Shown: piece after piece, positions 1 through 9,421 of the stretch
Numbering within the stretch: the stretch's first letter is position 1
Layout of the letters: each line of letters starts with the position of its first letter
NCBI GenBank assembly: GCA_024683645.1
Contig: JAIKYA010000006.1
Coordinates: 1-64,000, forward strand
Source of the DNA: Lachnospiraceae bacterium
GTDB lineage: Bacteria > Bacillota > Clostridia > Lachnospirales > Lachnospiraceae
Direction: 5' to 3'
Length of the DNA: 64,000 bases
Made by a program: the position numbers and the translations under genes
Notes under the pieces: generated by a model
The model's input: the letters and a program-made list of their open reading frames with translations, nothing else
Databases searched by the model: none
What the model was told of the DNA's origin: nothing

Positions 1-1
1 G

Positions 2-259
2 CTGAAAAGATACGGAGTGAACGGATACTGTCCGGCCTGCATCCTTACGGACGCCGATACCATCACAGCCGGTGATCCTCTGACCAGAGCTCTTAACAGC
101 CAGTCGGATCATGCCGTTCCCTTACGCGTCGGCATAAACTATTACGCACCGGCAGCCATGCTCGGCGAAGCCTTATCCGACGGCAACGCGGCCGGCAGAT
201 CCGTTAAGGAGCTGTTGCGACAGGCAGTCGAGGGCATCACCTCCGAAGTAATGGAATAA
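2..259 (+). CDS. C-terminal fragment of a protein cut by the window edge (possibly extracellular solute-binding protein)
   Basis: Open frame from base 2 (LKRYGVNGYCPACILTDADTITAGDPL...) to TAA at 257-259. Family assignment from the tail only, weak. Confidence 0.4.
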   Translation: MKRYGVNGYCPACILTDADTITAGDPLTRALNSQSDHAVPLRVGINYYAPAAMLGEALSDGNAAGRSVKELLRQAVEGITSEVME

Positions 260-284
260 CATCGTCAGCAAACATAAATCTACG

Positions 285-316
285 AAAGCCATGGGGCACC
301 CCGTGGCTTTATCAAT
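285..316 (+). terminator. Terminator-like hairpin after the first gene
   Basis: AAAGCCATGGGG-CA-CCCCGTGGCTTT inverted repeat just after the stop; only a weak T tract follows. Confidence 0.45.
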
Positions 317-518
317 GTTTCGACAATGTGCAGCCAAAGATCAGGCCCTTGCTAAGCCGGGCGTACACTAAGCTCAAACTTCGCAGCAAAACAATCCCTG
401 TCCTCGCAACGTTCTCTTCGAGAAGTTGCTGCGTCCGGGATATGCTGCTCGTTTTTGCCAAGTGTCGCCCTAAATCGCAGGGCCTTGATCCTTTGGCTGC
501 ACATTGTCGCAGTTGATA
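310..518. repeat. Long imperfect foldback (about 209 nt), MITE-like or structured RNA
   Basis: TATCAA...CGACAATGTGCAGCCAAAGATCAGGCCC (310-348) mirrors AGGGCCTTGATCCTTTGGCTGCACATTGTCG...TTGATA (479-518). Pairing continues inward (GGGCGTACACT/AGTGTCGCCC, AATCCC/GGGAT) to a TTCG tip near 417-420. Confidence 0.8.
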
Positions 519-689
519 TACGAGGGCGCCCCTGCGACTATAGGAAATGCGTAGGCGATATGTTACGGATTTGTAAGGTTTAAGGTGAAAGTGTAAGAAA
601 AAGCTATGGAAGGAAGAGCGGGGCAGTATTATAGTTTTGGCTGTGGTATAGATCAGGATGTAAGATCCGGGACGGAAAGGATAAATGAG

Positions 690-1460
690 ATGAGTGTGAT
701 ACTTGAAGTAAAGAATGCGGAGAAATATTACGGGAATAAGAACAATCTGACGGCGGCGCTGAACGATCTGAGTTTCAGTATTGAAGAGGGAGAGTTTGTG
801 GGGATCATGGGTGCCAGCGGCAGCGGAAAGACAACGCTGCTTAACTGTATATCCACGATAGATACACTTTCTGCAGGAAAGGTGTTGCTCAAGGGACAGG
901 ATATAGCGGAGCTTAAGGGGAAGAAGCTGGATGAATTCCGAAGCAGGATGCTGGGTTTCATTTTTCAGGATTTTAATCTTCTGGATACAATGACTGCAAG
1001 GGAGAATATCGCACTGGCGCTTTCCATACAGGGTGAGGGAGCGGCTGTTTCGGAAAAGAAGACGGAGGAAGCGGCAAAAACCCTGGGTATCACGGAGATA
1101 CTGGATAAGTATCCGTATGAAATGAGCGGAGGACAGAAGCAGAGAGTCGCGGCAGCAAGAGCAGTTGTAACGGATCCGGCACTGGTGCTTGCGGATGAGC
1201 CTACGGGAGCGCTTGATTCCAAGGCATCCGGGGCTCTTATGGAAAGTCTTATGAGTCTTAATAAGGAGAAGGGCTCGACCATACTCATGGTAACTCATGA
1301 TGCTTTCAGTGCGAGCTATGCAGGGCGCATCATCTTTATAAAGGACGGAAGGCTTTTTACCGAGATAGTACGGGAAGAGGGAGAGGAAAGAAAGGCCTTT
1401 TTCAAACGCATAGTTGACGTGACTACGGTACTGGGAGGCGAGATGGATGAACTCATTTAA
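690..1460 (+). CDS. ABC transporter ATP-binding protein, BceA/antimicrobial-peptide type
   Basis: Walker A GASGSGKTT, signature MSGGQKQRVAAARA, Walker B LVLADEPTGALD. ATG at 690 preferred over the 606 ORF start. Confidence 0.93.
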   Translation: MSVILEVKNAEKYYGNKNNLTAALNDLSFSIEEGEFVGIMGASGSGKTTLLNCISTIDTLSAGKVLLKGQDIAELKGKKLDEFRSRMLGFIFQDFNLLDTMTARENIALALSIQGEGAAVSEKKTEEAAKTLGITEILDKYPYEMSGGQKQRVAAARAVVTDPALVLADEPTGALDSKASGALMESLMSLNKEKGSTILMVTHDAFSASYAGRIIFIKDGRLFTEIVREEGEERKAFFKRIVDVTTVLGGEMDELI

Positions 1461-3489
1461 GATAGCACTGAAGAATATAAAAAAATGCAGGCGGGATTAT
1501 TCGGTTTATTTCTTTACGCTTATCATCGGCGTTGCGATATTCTATATGTTCAATTCCGTCGGTACACAGGGACTGCTCGAGGATCTTTCGAGATCGGGAA
1601 ATGAGAATGTTCAGTCGCTGATCCGCATGACGGAAGCTGTTTCGGGAGGAGTAGCGATAGTACTCGGAATGCTCGTGATATATGCAAACAGATTCCTTAT
1701 AAAAAGACGTAAGAAGGAATTCGGTCTGTATATGCTGCTGGGAATGAGTAAAAAGAAGGTGTCGGGCATACTGGTCAGGGAGACCTGTATCGTAGGTTTC
1801 GTCTCGATGCTCATAGGTCTTGTCTCAGGTATATTCGGTTCACAGCTGCTTTCCATAGTTGTTGCTAAGATGTTTGCGATCGATGTCAGCAAATATACCT
1901 TTGATGTATCAAAAAGTGCGATAGTGATAACTCTTATCTGCTTTGTAGCGATATTTGCGGTAGTGCTCATCTTTAATGCGGGCATGGTCTCGAAGTATAA
2001 GCTTATCGATCTTTTAAATGCGGCAAAGATGAATGAGAAGCAGATCATACATAATACAGGTATCGCTATAGGCGGCTTTATCATATCACTCGCGGTTCTG
2101 ATCACAGCCTGTGTAAGGGTAGGTTTTTTCGGAAAGGATTTAGACAGAAATGGTTTTGTGCTCTGTATAATTTCAGGTATAGCGGGTATATTCGGGATGT
2201 TTGCCTTCTTTGCGGGCTTCTTTCAGAAGCTTATGGCGGGGAGGAAAAAGTTCTATGCAAAGGGACTGAATTCCTTTGTGGTAAGGCAGTTTAGCGGTAA
2301 CATGAATACTTCCGCAGTTTCGATGGCTCTTATTTCCATACTGCTCTTTGCAGCACTCTGCCTGTTTTCAAGCGGTTTTTCAATAAGGACCTATTTAAAC
2401 AAAAGGCTTGGAAATGCTACGCCGGTGGATGTGACCATGAACATCGAAAGTAAAGATGTTGAAAGTTTTCTTGAAGAAAAACAGATCCCGCTTAAGGACT
2501 GGGCGGGAGAGTATCTTACCATTCCCGTATATGAAGGACCTGCCGTAACCATAGCCGATACGGTAGCGCCGGTTATGGAGGAAGCAAGAAAGACCTTTAT
2601 GCATGCCAATTGGGAAGCGCGGGAAAATGTTATAAAGCTCTCGGATTATAATGCGCTGGAGCGTATGTACGGCAGAAAGGAACTGAAGGTAGGAGAAGGA
2701 AGTTATGCGATAGTTTCCGACTTTGAGCTTCTGAATACACTGCTCATACCGGCATTGGAAAAGGGGAATGAACTGACTGTAGCAGGCAGGAAGTTAAAGC
2801 CGGCATATGAGAGCGTGATAAATGAGTTCATACTGATGTCCGGAATGAGTGCGGATATGGGAGCAGTCATAATTCCGGATGAGGCCGTAGATGATCCGGA
2901 AAGCGGGTTTGAATGCACATCCACTCTGGTGATAGCCGATTACAGTGCGGCTTCAAAAGAAGAGCGTGAAAAGACTGATGAAAGACTGATGGCTGCACTC
3001 GGTGAGATCAATGAAAAGACCAAAAACGGAGATACTGCCGAAGGCGAGATCAGGGTGGCGATATCCGAAAAGACCGAAGTGGAAAAGGCGTCTGTCGGAA
3101 CATCGGTGATCACGGTATTTCTGGTGCTCTACATTGGTCTGGTATTCGTGATAGCCTGTGCCGCGATAATCGGACTCAAGCAGATGTCGGATGCACTCGA
3201 CAGCGCGGGCAGATTTGAGATACTCGCGAGGATAGGAGCAGGCAGGGATATGAGAGAGAAGGCTCTTTTCGCCCAGGTCATCATGAACTTCCTGATCCCT
3301 GTCATAGTAGCTGCATTTACCGCTTTCTTCGGACTCAGGTATATAAAAGGACTCATCTCTGCCGTAGGACTGGTCAATATGACTTCCGGAGTGGCGTTTA
3401 CTTTCGCAGTGATGCTGCTGGTGTACGGCGGCTACTTCTTGACAACTTACGCGGGTTGTAAGAAGATAGTCATGGGCATAAACACATAA
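1447..3489 (+). CDS. ABC transporter permease, FtsX-like, BceB type
   Basis: 680 aa multi-TM protein with a large extracytoplasmic segment; overlaps the ATPase gene; followed by RR and HK genes. Confidence 0.9.
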   Translation: MNSFKIALKNIKKCRRDYSVYFFTLIIGVAIFYMFNSVGTQGLLEDLSRSGNENVQSLIRMTEAVSGGVAIVLGMLVIYANRFLIKRRKKEFGLYMLLGMSKKKVSGILVRETCIVGFVSMLIGLVSGIFGSQLLSIVVAKMFAIDVSKYTFDVSKSAIVITLICFVAIFAVVLIFNAGMVSKYKLIDLLNAAKMNEKQIIHNTGIAIGGFIISLAVLITACVRVGFFGKDLDRNGFVLCIISGIAGIFGMFAFFAGFFQKLMAGRKKFYAKGLNSFVVRQFSGNMNTSAVSMALISILLFAALCLFSSGFSIRTYLNKRLGNATPVDVTMNIESKDVESFLEEKQIPLKDWAGEYLTIPVYEGPAVTIADTVAPVMEEARKTFMHANWEARENVIKLSDYNALERMYGRKELKVGEGSYAIVSDFELLNTLLIPALEKGNELTVAGRKLKPAYESVINEFILMSGMSADMGAVIIPDEAVDDPESGFECTSTLVIADYSAASKEEREKTDERLMAALGEINEKTKNGDTAEGEIRVAISEKTEVEKASVGTSVITVFLVLYIGLVFVIACAAIIGLKQMSDALDSAGRFEILARIGAGRDMREKALFAQVIMNFLIPVIVAAFTAFFGLRYIKGLISAVGLVNMTSGVAFTFAVMLLVYGGYFLTTYAGCKKIVMGINT

Positions 3490-3500
3490 GGAGCAGACAG

Positions 3501-4211
3501 ATGTACCGTATCGGTATATTGGAAGATGATCTTAAGATGGGATCGGAACTTAAGATCTTTCTGGAAAATGCCGGCTATGAGGTCAGATTTATAGAACCGG
3601 CAGAATATAAAGGTATCAGTGAAGCGGAAATGATAGCTCTTCTTCTCGGAGAAGAGTTGTCACTTCTTCTTTTGGATATAGGACTTCCCGGCTTTGACGG
3701 GATACGCGTATGCAGAGAGCTTCGCGCAAAAAGCAGCTTTCCGGTGATAATGATAACAAGTGACAGCAGCGAAGTTACCGAACTGATGAGTATAGAGAGC
3801 GGCGCAGATGATTTTATTCCCAAGCCGTTTAACACACGGATACTCCTGGCAAGGATGGAAGGCATACTGAGGCGTGTATACAGCACCGAACTGCTGACTG
3901 ACCGTAAGGAAGTGTTTCTTGAGGATGGCCGGCTTTTTGTACTCGATAATGCGAAGGCAAGAGTGAGCGTTAAAGAAGGAGAAGAGGCGGAACTGACAAA
4001 GAATGAATTCCTGATACTTAAACTCCTGGTAAAAAATCAGGGGCGTGTGGTATCCAGAGATGAGATAATGGCGGAGCTGTGGGATAATGAGGATTTTGTG
4101 GATGATAATACGCTCACTGTAAATATGACGAGGCTTCGTTCGAAGCTTGATCAGATCGGTATAAAGGAAGCCATAGCAACCAAAAGAGGAGCGGGGTATA
4201 TTCTGAATTGA
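3501..4211 (+). CDS. Response regulator, OmpR family
   Basis: Receiver motif LLLLDIGLPGFDGIRVCRELR...SGADDFIPKPF and C-terminal winged helix. Confidence 0.93.
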   Translation: MYRIGILEDDLKMGSELKIFLENAGYEVRFIEPAEYKGISEAEMIALLLGEELSLLLLDIGLPGFDGIRVCRELRAKSSFPVIMITSDSSEVTELMSIESGADDFIPKPFNTRILLARMEGILRRVYSTELLTDRKEVFLEDGRLFVLDNAKARVSVKEGEEAELTKNEFLILKLLVKNQGRVVSRDEIMAELWDNEDFVDDNTLTVNMTRLRSKLDQIGIKEAIATKRGAGYILN

Positions 4212-5206
4212 GTTTTGCAAGATATGTAAAAGAGCATGCCGTATGGATCGCGGCATTTTTGTTTGTCGCATTTACAACGGATATATTTCTGCTGACGATA
4301 AACGGCGCATTGTGGCTTATGATATATGTTGCGGCAGCATCGCTGCTTAGTCTGCTCGCGGGGCTGTTTGCCGGGTACAGGCATTCAAAGCTGTTTTATG
4401 ATGAGATACAAAAGAGGACAGAGGAACTGGAAAAAAAGTACCTGGTACCCGAGGTGATCTCTGAGGATGCTACCCAGGAGGGAGAGCTGGTACATGAAAT
4501 ACTTAAGAAGGCAGAAATATCGATGGCTGACAATGTGGCAAAGTACCGGCGCGAGACCGAAGAATACAGGGATTATGTCGAGAGCTGGGTTCATGAGATA
4601 AAGATACCTATATCGGCAGCCCAGATGATCACCGAGAATCATAAGGACGAAAGCGTAGGCCAAAGCGGAATCAGAGACGAGCTGGATCGTATAGAGTCCT
4701 GTGTCGAACAGGCTCTTTTCTATGCAAGAAGCAATTATGTTGAAAAGGATTATTTCATAAGGGAGATAAATGCTGCAGAACTGGTGCGGCGTGCGGTAGC
4801 CGGGCGCCGCAGGAGCCTGATAGCCCTGCGTGCAAAGATAGATATACGTATCGATGACAGCTTAAAGATCAGAAGCGATGCCAAATGGCTTTCGTTCATA
4901 CTGGGGCAGCTTATAGATAACAGCATCAAGTATGCGAAGGAGGACGGGCAGTTTGTGCTCTCCTTTTATACGGAGGAGACGGACGGACATGTAAATCTGG
5001 TGACAGAGGATAACGGGATGGGCATAAAGAGTTCCGAACTCCCACGTGTCTTCGAAAAAGGTTTTACAGGCAGCAACGGCAGAGCTGGAAAGGCATCGAC
5101 GGGCATAGGTCTGTATCTGTGCAGAAAGCTGTGCCTTCGTCTCGGTCATGATATGATCTGTCAGTCCGAAGAAGGAAAAGGTACTCTGGTAAAGGTGGTA
5201 TTCTGA
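4208..5206 (+). CDS. Sensor histidine kinase, BceS-like intramembrane-sensing type
   Basis: Two N-terminal TM segments, H-box SWVHEIKIPISAAQ, N box QLIDNSIKYAKE, G box GIGLYLCRKL. TTG start overlapping the RR stop. Confidence 0.9.
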   Translation: MSFARYVKEHAVWIAAFLFVAFTTDIFLLTINGALWLMIYVAAASLLSLLAGLFAGYRHSKLFYDEIQKRTEELEKKYLVPEVISEDATQEGELVHEILKKAEISMADNVAKYRRETEEYRDYVESWVHEIKIPISAAQMITENHKDESVGQSGIRDELDRIESCVEQALFYARSNYVEKDYFIREINAAELVRRAVAGRRRSLIALRAKIDIRIDDSLKIRSDAKWLSFILGQLIDNSIKYAKEDGQFVLSFYTEETDGHVNLVTEDNGMGIKSSELPRVFEKGFTGSNGRAGKASTGIGLYLCRKLCLRLGHDMICQSEEGKGTLVKVVF

Positions 5207-5898
5207 TGAATGAGTTTGCAGGGAAAAAAATACTGGTAACGGATGATGACGTATCCATAGGCGATATGCTTGAGGAGGCTCTCAAAGCAGAAGCTTATAA
5301 GGTATGCCGTGCGTATTCCGGGACGGAAGCCCTGATGGTGATCGAAAAGGAAAAACCCGATCTGGTACTGCTGGATCTGATGCTGCCGGGACTTAGCGGA
5401 GAGGAAGTACTGCCGAAGCTTTCCGGAATACCTGTCATAGTGGTAAGTGCAAAGACCGATATCGATAACAGGATAAAGCTCCTCTATGAAGGGGCCTGTG
5501 ATTATATAAGCAAGCCTTTTGTGATCGCCGAACTGCTGGCACGTATAGCCGTGCAGCTGAGGCTTGCCGGAACAAAAGAAAAAAACTTTGCTGATGATAG
5601 CGGAGATACTCTGGCTGCGGGAGGTGTGGAGCTTGACTTTGAACTGCTGAGGGCAGTATGCGGCGGCAGTGAAATAAGCCTTACACGTACCGAGGCAGCC
5701 ATACTCCGTATACTGATGAGTAATCCCGACAGGCCCATAAGCCGCGGGACTATACTTGACCGCATAAGTGAGGATACGCCTGACTGTACCGAACGTTCCC
5801 TGAAACAGCATATCAGCAACATACGTAAAAAGCTGCAGGCTGCGGACGGCATCGATCATATAGAAGCCGTATATGGTATAGGCTTTAAATTCAATTGA
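5206..5898 (+). CDS. Second response regulator, OmpR family
   Basis: KPDLVLLDLMLPGLSGEEVL...ISKPF and winged helix; start overlaps the HK stop. Confidence 0.93.
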   Translation: MNEFAGKKILVTDDDVSIGDMLEEALKAEAYKVCRAYSGTEALMVIEKEKPDLVLLDLMLPGLSGEEVLPKLSGIPVIVVSAKTDIDNRIKLLYEGACDYISKPFVIAELLARIAVQLRLAGTKEKNFADDSGDTLAAGGVELDFELLRAVCGGSEISLTRTEAAILRILMSNPDRPISRGTILDRISEDTPDCTERSLKQHISNIRKKLQAADGIDHIEAVYGIGFKFN

Positions 5899-5902
5899 AG
5901 AT

Positions 5903-5958
5903 CTTGACACTTTCTTGACTATTCTTTGGCCGCTTTCTTGACCTTTATCTCTTATAAT
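5903..5958 (+). promoter_or_regulatory. Putative OmpR-family operator and promoter of the second ABC operon
   Basis: CTTGAC copies at 5903, 5914 and 5937 (about 11-12 nt phasing, one degenerate copy between) upstream of TATAAT at 5953-5958. Confidence 0.6.
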
Positions 5959-5983
5959 GTGCGCATACAGGGAGGAAATAAAA

Positions 5984-6898
5984 ATGGAAACTATCTTTAA
6001 ATCTGAAAATCTGTGCAAAAAATACGGGAGCTTTTCAGCTCTTTGCGGGCTCGACATGGAGATACGGAAGGGCGAGATCTACGGCTTTGTGGGTAAGAAC
6101 GGTGCAGGTAAGACCACTCTCATCCGTCTGCTCTGCGGTCTGCAGCAGCCGACGTCCGGAAGCTTTACGCTGATGGGAAAGACAAACGATGATAAAGAAC
6201 TGTACCGTGAGAGACGCAGGATAGGTGCGGTTGTTGAATCACCGGCGATCTTTAAGGACATGAGCGCTAAGGATAATATCATACAGCAGTATCTGATGCT
6301 CGGGCTTCCCGATATGAAAGGCGCAGATGAACTGCTCAAGCTTGTGGGACTGGAAGATACAGGCAGGAAAAAAGCAAAGAACTTTTCACTCGGAATGAAA
6401 CAGCGTCTCGGGCTTGCGATAGCGCTCTGCGGACAGCCGGATTTCGTGATACTTGACGAGCCTACCAACGGCCTCGATCCGCAGGGGATCATAGAGATAC
6501 GTGAGCTCATACTTAAGCTTAACCGTGAGCAGGGCATCACTTTTCTGATCTCCAGTCATATACTTGACGAACTTTCGCGTCTGGCCAGCTGCTACGGTTT
6601 CATCGATAAGGGACGTATGGTGAGACAGATGACGGCAGAGGAACTGCAGAAGGAATGCAGGAAATCCGTGAGGATGAAGGTAAGCGACACAGGCATACTT
6701 GCAAAGATCATGGATGAAAAAGGACTGGAATATAAGATACTGGATAAGGATATGGCGGATGTATATGCCGAAGTCAACTTTTCGGAAATGGCCGAGGCTT
6801 TTGCAAAAGAGAACTGTACCATCTTCAAGATGGAAGAACATGATGAAAGTCTCGAAGCCTTTTATCTTGCTCTGCTTGGAGGAGAAAAAGATGCTTAG
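5984..6898 (+). CDS. ABC transporter ATP-binding protein, BcrA/lantibiotic-immunity type
   Basis: GKNGAGKTTLIRLL, FSLGMKQRLGLAIAL, FVILDEPTNGLDP; ATG at 5984 after GGAGGAAA. Confidence 0.93.
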   Translation: METIFKSENLCKKYGSFSALCGLDMEIRKGEIYGFVGKNGAGKTTLIRLLCGLQQPTSGSFTLMGKTNDDKELYRERRRIGAVVESPAIFKDMSAKDNIIQQYLMLGLPDMKGADELLKLVGLEDTGRKKAKNFSLGMKQRLGLAIALCGQPDFVILDEPTNGLDPQGIIEIRELILKLNREQGITFLISSHILDELSRLASCYGFIDKGRMVRQMTAEELQKECRKSVRMKVSDTGILAKIMDEKGLEYKILDKDMADVYAEVNFSEMAEAFAKENCTIFKMEEHDESLEAFYLALLGGEKDA

Positions 6899-7661
6899 GA
6901 TGTTTTATGCGGATTTAAGGAGTACACTGCGGAATAAGGGCTTTATCGAGTGCTGTGCCGGCGTCGCGGTGTACATGGCCGGCTTTGTGATAATTCTTTC
7001 GCTGATCATGGATATGATGAAAAAAGGCGACAGGATCTCCGCAGAAGAAATAATGAATGCTTATTCGGATATGGGCATACTGGTCGTAACGGCTGCTACT
7101 ATCTTTGTATTCAATACCGATTTCGCGGACGGGATCATAAGGAACAAACTGATCTGTGGCGTGAAGAGGAGAGGGATCGCCGCCTCATCAGTGACCTGCG
7201 GAATGATAGTCGGAGCGCTGATCAGCATAAGCGCCATAGTAGCAGGGAACCTGCTGGTGCCGTTTTTTTCAAGCGGATACATAAGCTATACAGTAAGCGA
7301 GGCACTAGGATCGTTTCTGGTGTTTATCCTTTCTTCCATGTCAGTAGGAGCTTTCGCTACGATGCTCATGATGGTTCTGGGCGGTACAAAAGCGGTATAT
7401 GTGGCAGGACTTGCAATTGCCTTCGGACTTAGGGTCTTTGGAATGGATGTTATGGAGAAGCTGTATCCGGAAAGCGGGGAATGTCTTTTGAGCGGAAGCA
7501 AACTGATACTGTACAGAGCCTATGACCGCTTTGTGCCTTATGCGCACTTTGCTTTCTTCAGACGCTGGGCAATGAGCGATTATATCATCGGCAGTGCGGT
7601 ATGTATACTGATCTCTTATCTGGCAGCGGTATTGATCCTTGAAAGAAAAGAGATAAGATGA
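6891..7661 (+). CDS. ABC transporter permease
   Basis: ATG 6891 after GGAGGAGAAAAAG, overlaps the ATPase stop; about six TM segments. Confidence 0.85.
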   Translation: MLRMFYADLRSTLRNKGFIECCAGVAVYMAGFVIILSLIMDMMKKGDRISAEEIMNAYSDMGILVVTAATIFVFNTDFADGIIRNKLICGVKRRGIAASSVTCGMIVGALISISAIVAGNLLVPFFSSGYISYTVSEALGSFLVFILSSMSVGAFATMLMMVLGGTKAVYVAGLAIAFGLRVFGMDVMEKLYPESGECLLSGSKLILYRAYDRFVPYAHFAFFRRWAMSDYIIGSAVCILISYLAAVLILERKEIR

Positions 7662-7673
7662 CGATTGGAGGAT

Positions 7674-8414
7674 ATGATGAAAAATCTTTATAAAGCAAAT
7701 CTGTACAGAATGATAAAAAGGCCTGATTATCTCCTTGGCTGTGTGATAGCCATGGTCGTGACCTGTGCGATAACAAGCGGTGCATATGCATTTCCTTTTC
7801 TTGCAGCGAAGACAGCTGATATAAGAATGCTTTTTACTGGAGCAGCCATGGTTTTATTCTTCAGCATATTTCCGCCGCTGTTCATCAATCCGGAATATGC
7901 CGACGGCTGTATACGTAACCGTATCATCGCAGGTTTCTCCCAGAGACAGGTGTACCTCAGCCACCTGCTGTCGATGGTAAGTGCGATGACGTTCATGTTT
8001 ATCTGCTATCTTATCGGCGGCCTGATCGGCGGAGCAGCTTTTGAAGCAAAGACCCTCGAAGCACTTTTCGTTCTCTTCATAGCAGTCTGTGCTTATGCGG
8101 TGCTTGCGGCTACGGTGTCCTTCCGCTTCAGAAAGATCATCGCATCGATGCTCACGACCATGCTGATATTCAACGTCTGTTTCAACGGCCTGCTGTTCGG
8201 AAATGCCATACTGTCGATACTTAATGGGGCTGCATTGCGCGTGGGAGCAGTGATCTATAACATCAACGCCTTCGGCCAGTGGTTCTGCCTTACAGGCTAT
8301 GCGGATGATGTGGCAAACCCCGGAAGCGGCATACAGATACTTCTTTCGCTGATGATAATGGTAATATCGTTTGTTTTTGGTATGGCCGGACTTGATAAGA
8401 GAGATCTGAACTGA
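7674..8414 (+). CDS. ABC transporter permease, paralog of the preceding one
   Basis: Hydrophobic six-TM protein sharing NPEYADGCIRNRIIAGFSQRQ with NTDFADGIIRNKLICGVKRRG of the previous permease. Confidence 0.87.
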   Translation: MMKNLYKANLYRMIKRPDYLLGCVIAMVVTCAITSGAYAFPFLAAKTADIRMLFTGAAMVLFFSIFPPLFINPEYADGCIRNRIIAGFSQRQVYLSHLLSMVSAMTFMFICYLIGGLIGGAAFEAKTLEALFVLFIAVCAYAVLAATVSFRFRKIIASMLTTMLIFNVCFNGLLFGNAILSILNGAALRVGAVIYNINAFGQWFCLTGYADDVANPGSGIQILLSLMIMVISFVFGMAGLDKRDLN

Positions 8415-8456
8415 GATAATATGTTGCCGGGACCATACATCCGGAAAGGATCATAA

Positions 8457-9335
8457 ATGAAATATCTGCTGCTGATCAGTGTGATAATTAATATCATAGT
8501 GTTGATAAAGCTCGCAGCCGTGCGGATATCGCTCAGGGAACTGCGCAGGGATTTTTCCGAAAGAAAGGATCTGCGCAGCAACACTGCTCTGGGAGTATCA
8601 GGCAGGGATGTACAGCTTCGCGCACTTGCTTCCGATATGAATGATACGCTCAGTCGGCTGCAGGCTTCCTATAACAGATACGAGAGGGGAGACAGAGAAC
8701 TGAAGAGTGCGGTGACGAACATCGCTCACGATCTGCGCACGCCGCTCACAGCCATATGCGGATATGCGGAGATGGCTGAATGGACGGATGATCCGGAACT
8801 TAAAAAGAAATATCTGGCGATCATAGCAGAGAGGGCCGGATATATGAAGAAACTTACGGAGGAACTGTTTGAGTATTCGGTGATCACGGGTGGAGAACTC
8901 AGCGAAGAGCCGCAGAGTCTTCGGGTGGACAGGATACTTGAGGATACACTGATGAATTACTATCCCATGTTTAAGGAGCGGGGGATAGATCCCAAAGTAT
9001 CCATAAGTGAAGAAGGCGTGGAGAGGAAACTGATAAGATCCTATGTGGAGAGGATATTTTCCAATCTTATCGGGAATGCGCTCAAATACTCCGACGGTGA
9101 TCTCGAGATATCTTTAAGTGAAAAGGGGCATCTGCGCATAGCAAATTCCGCAGCAGCACTGAACAATGTGGAAACGGAAAAACTCTTTGACCGTTTCTTT
9201 ACCGTAGAGAGTGCAAGGAATTCCGGTGCGCACGGACTGGGACTTTCGATAGTGAAGATATTCACACAGCGCATGGGGACGCCGCTTTTGGCCTCATATG
9301 AGAACGGAAAGCTTGTGATAGAAATAGATTTTTAA
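8457..9335 (+). CDS. Sensor histidine kinase
   Basis: TNIAHDLRTPLTAICGYAEM H box, NLIGNALKYSDG N box, HGLGLSIVKIF G box. Confidence 0.92.
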   Translation: MKYLLLISVIINIIVLIKLAAVRISLRELRRDFSERKDLRSNTALGVSGRDVQLRALASDMNDTLSRLQASYNRYERGDRELKSAVTNIAHDLRTPLTAICGYAEMAEWTDDPELKKKYLAIIAERAGYMKKLTEELFEYSVITGGELSEEPQSLRVDRILEDTLMNYYPMFKERGIDPKVSISEEGVERKLIRSYVERIFSNLIGNALKYSDGDLEISLSEKGHLRIANSAAALNNVETEKLFDRFFTVESARNSGAHGLGLSIVKIFTQRMGTPLLASYENGKLVIEIDF

Positions 9336-9377
9336 AAAACAGTTAAGGATCCGGGAAGACTTGGATTAAGACTTTAT

Positions 9378-9419
9378 ACTCCGTTTGTTGTACATTGGTA
9401 TCAACAGACGGAGTTTTTT
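9378..9419 (+). terminator. Rho-independent terminator of the second ABC/TCS operon
   Basis: ACTCCGTTTGTTG-loop-CAACAGACGGAGTTTTTT. Confidence 0.85.
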
Positions 9420-9421
9420 CA

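Noticed and set aside
328-516. 62-aa plus-strand ORF and long minus-strand ORF 312-1298
   Set aside because: The first lies wholly in the foldback; the second is antisense to the foldback and the ABC ATPase gene, with no ribosome-binding site or recognisable family.
310-518. Retron msr-msd or tRNA-like element
   Set aside because: No reverse transcriptase gene nearby and no tRNA acceptor/anticodon pattern; left as a generic foldback.
5161-6057. 298-aa minus-strand ORF
   Set aside because: Antisense to the second response regulator; composition (Tyr/His/Arg/Cys-rich) typical of shadow ORFs.
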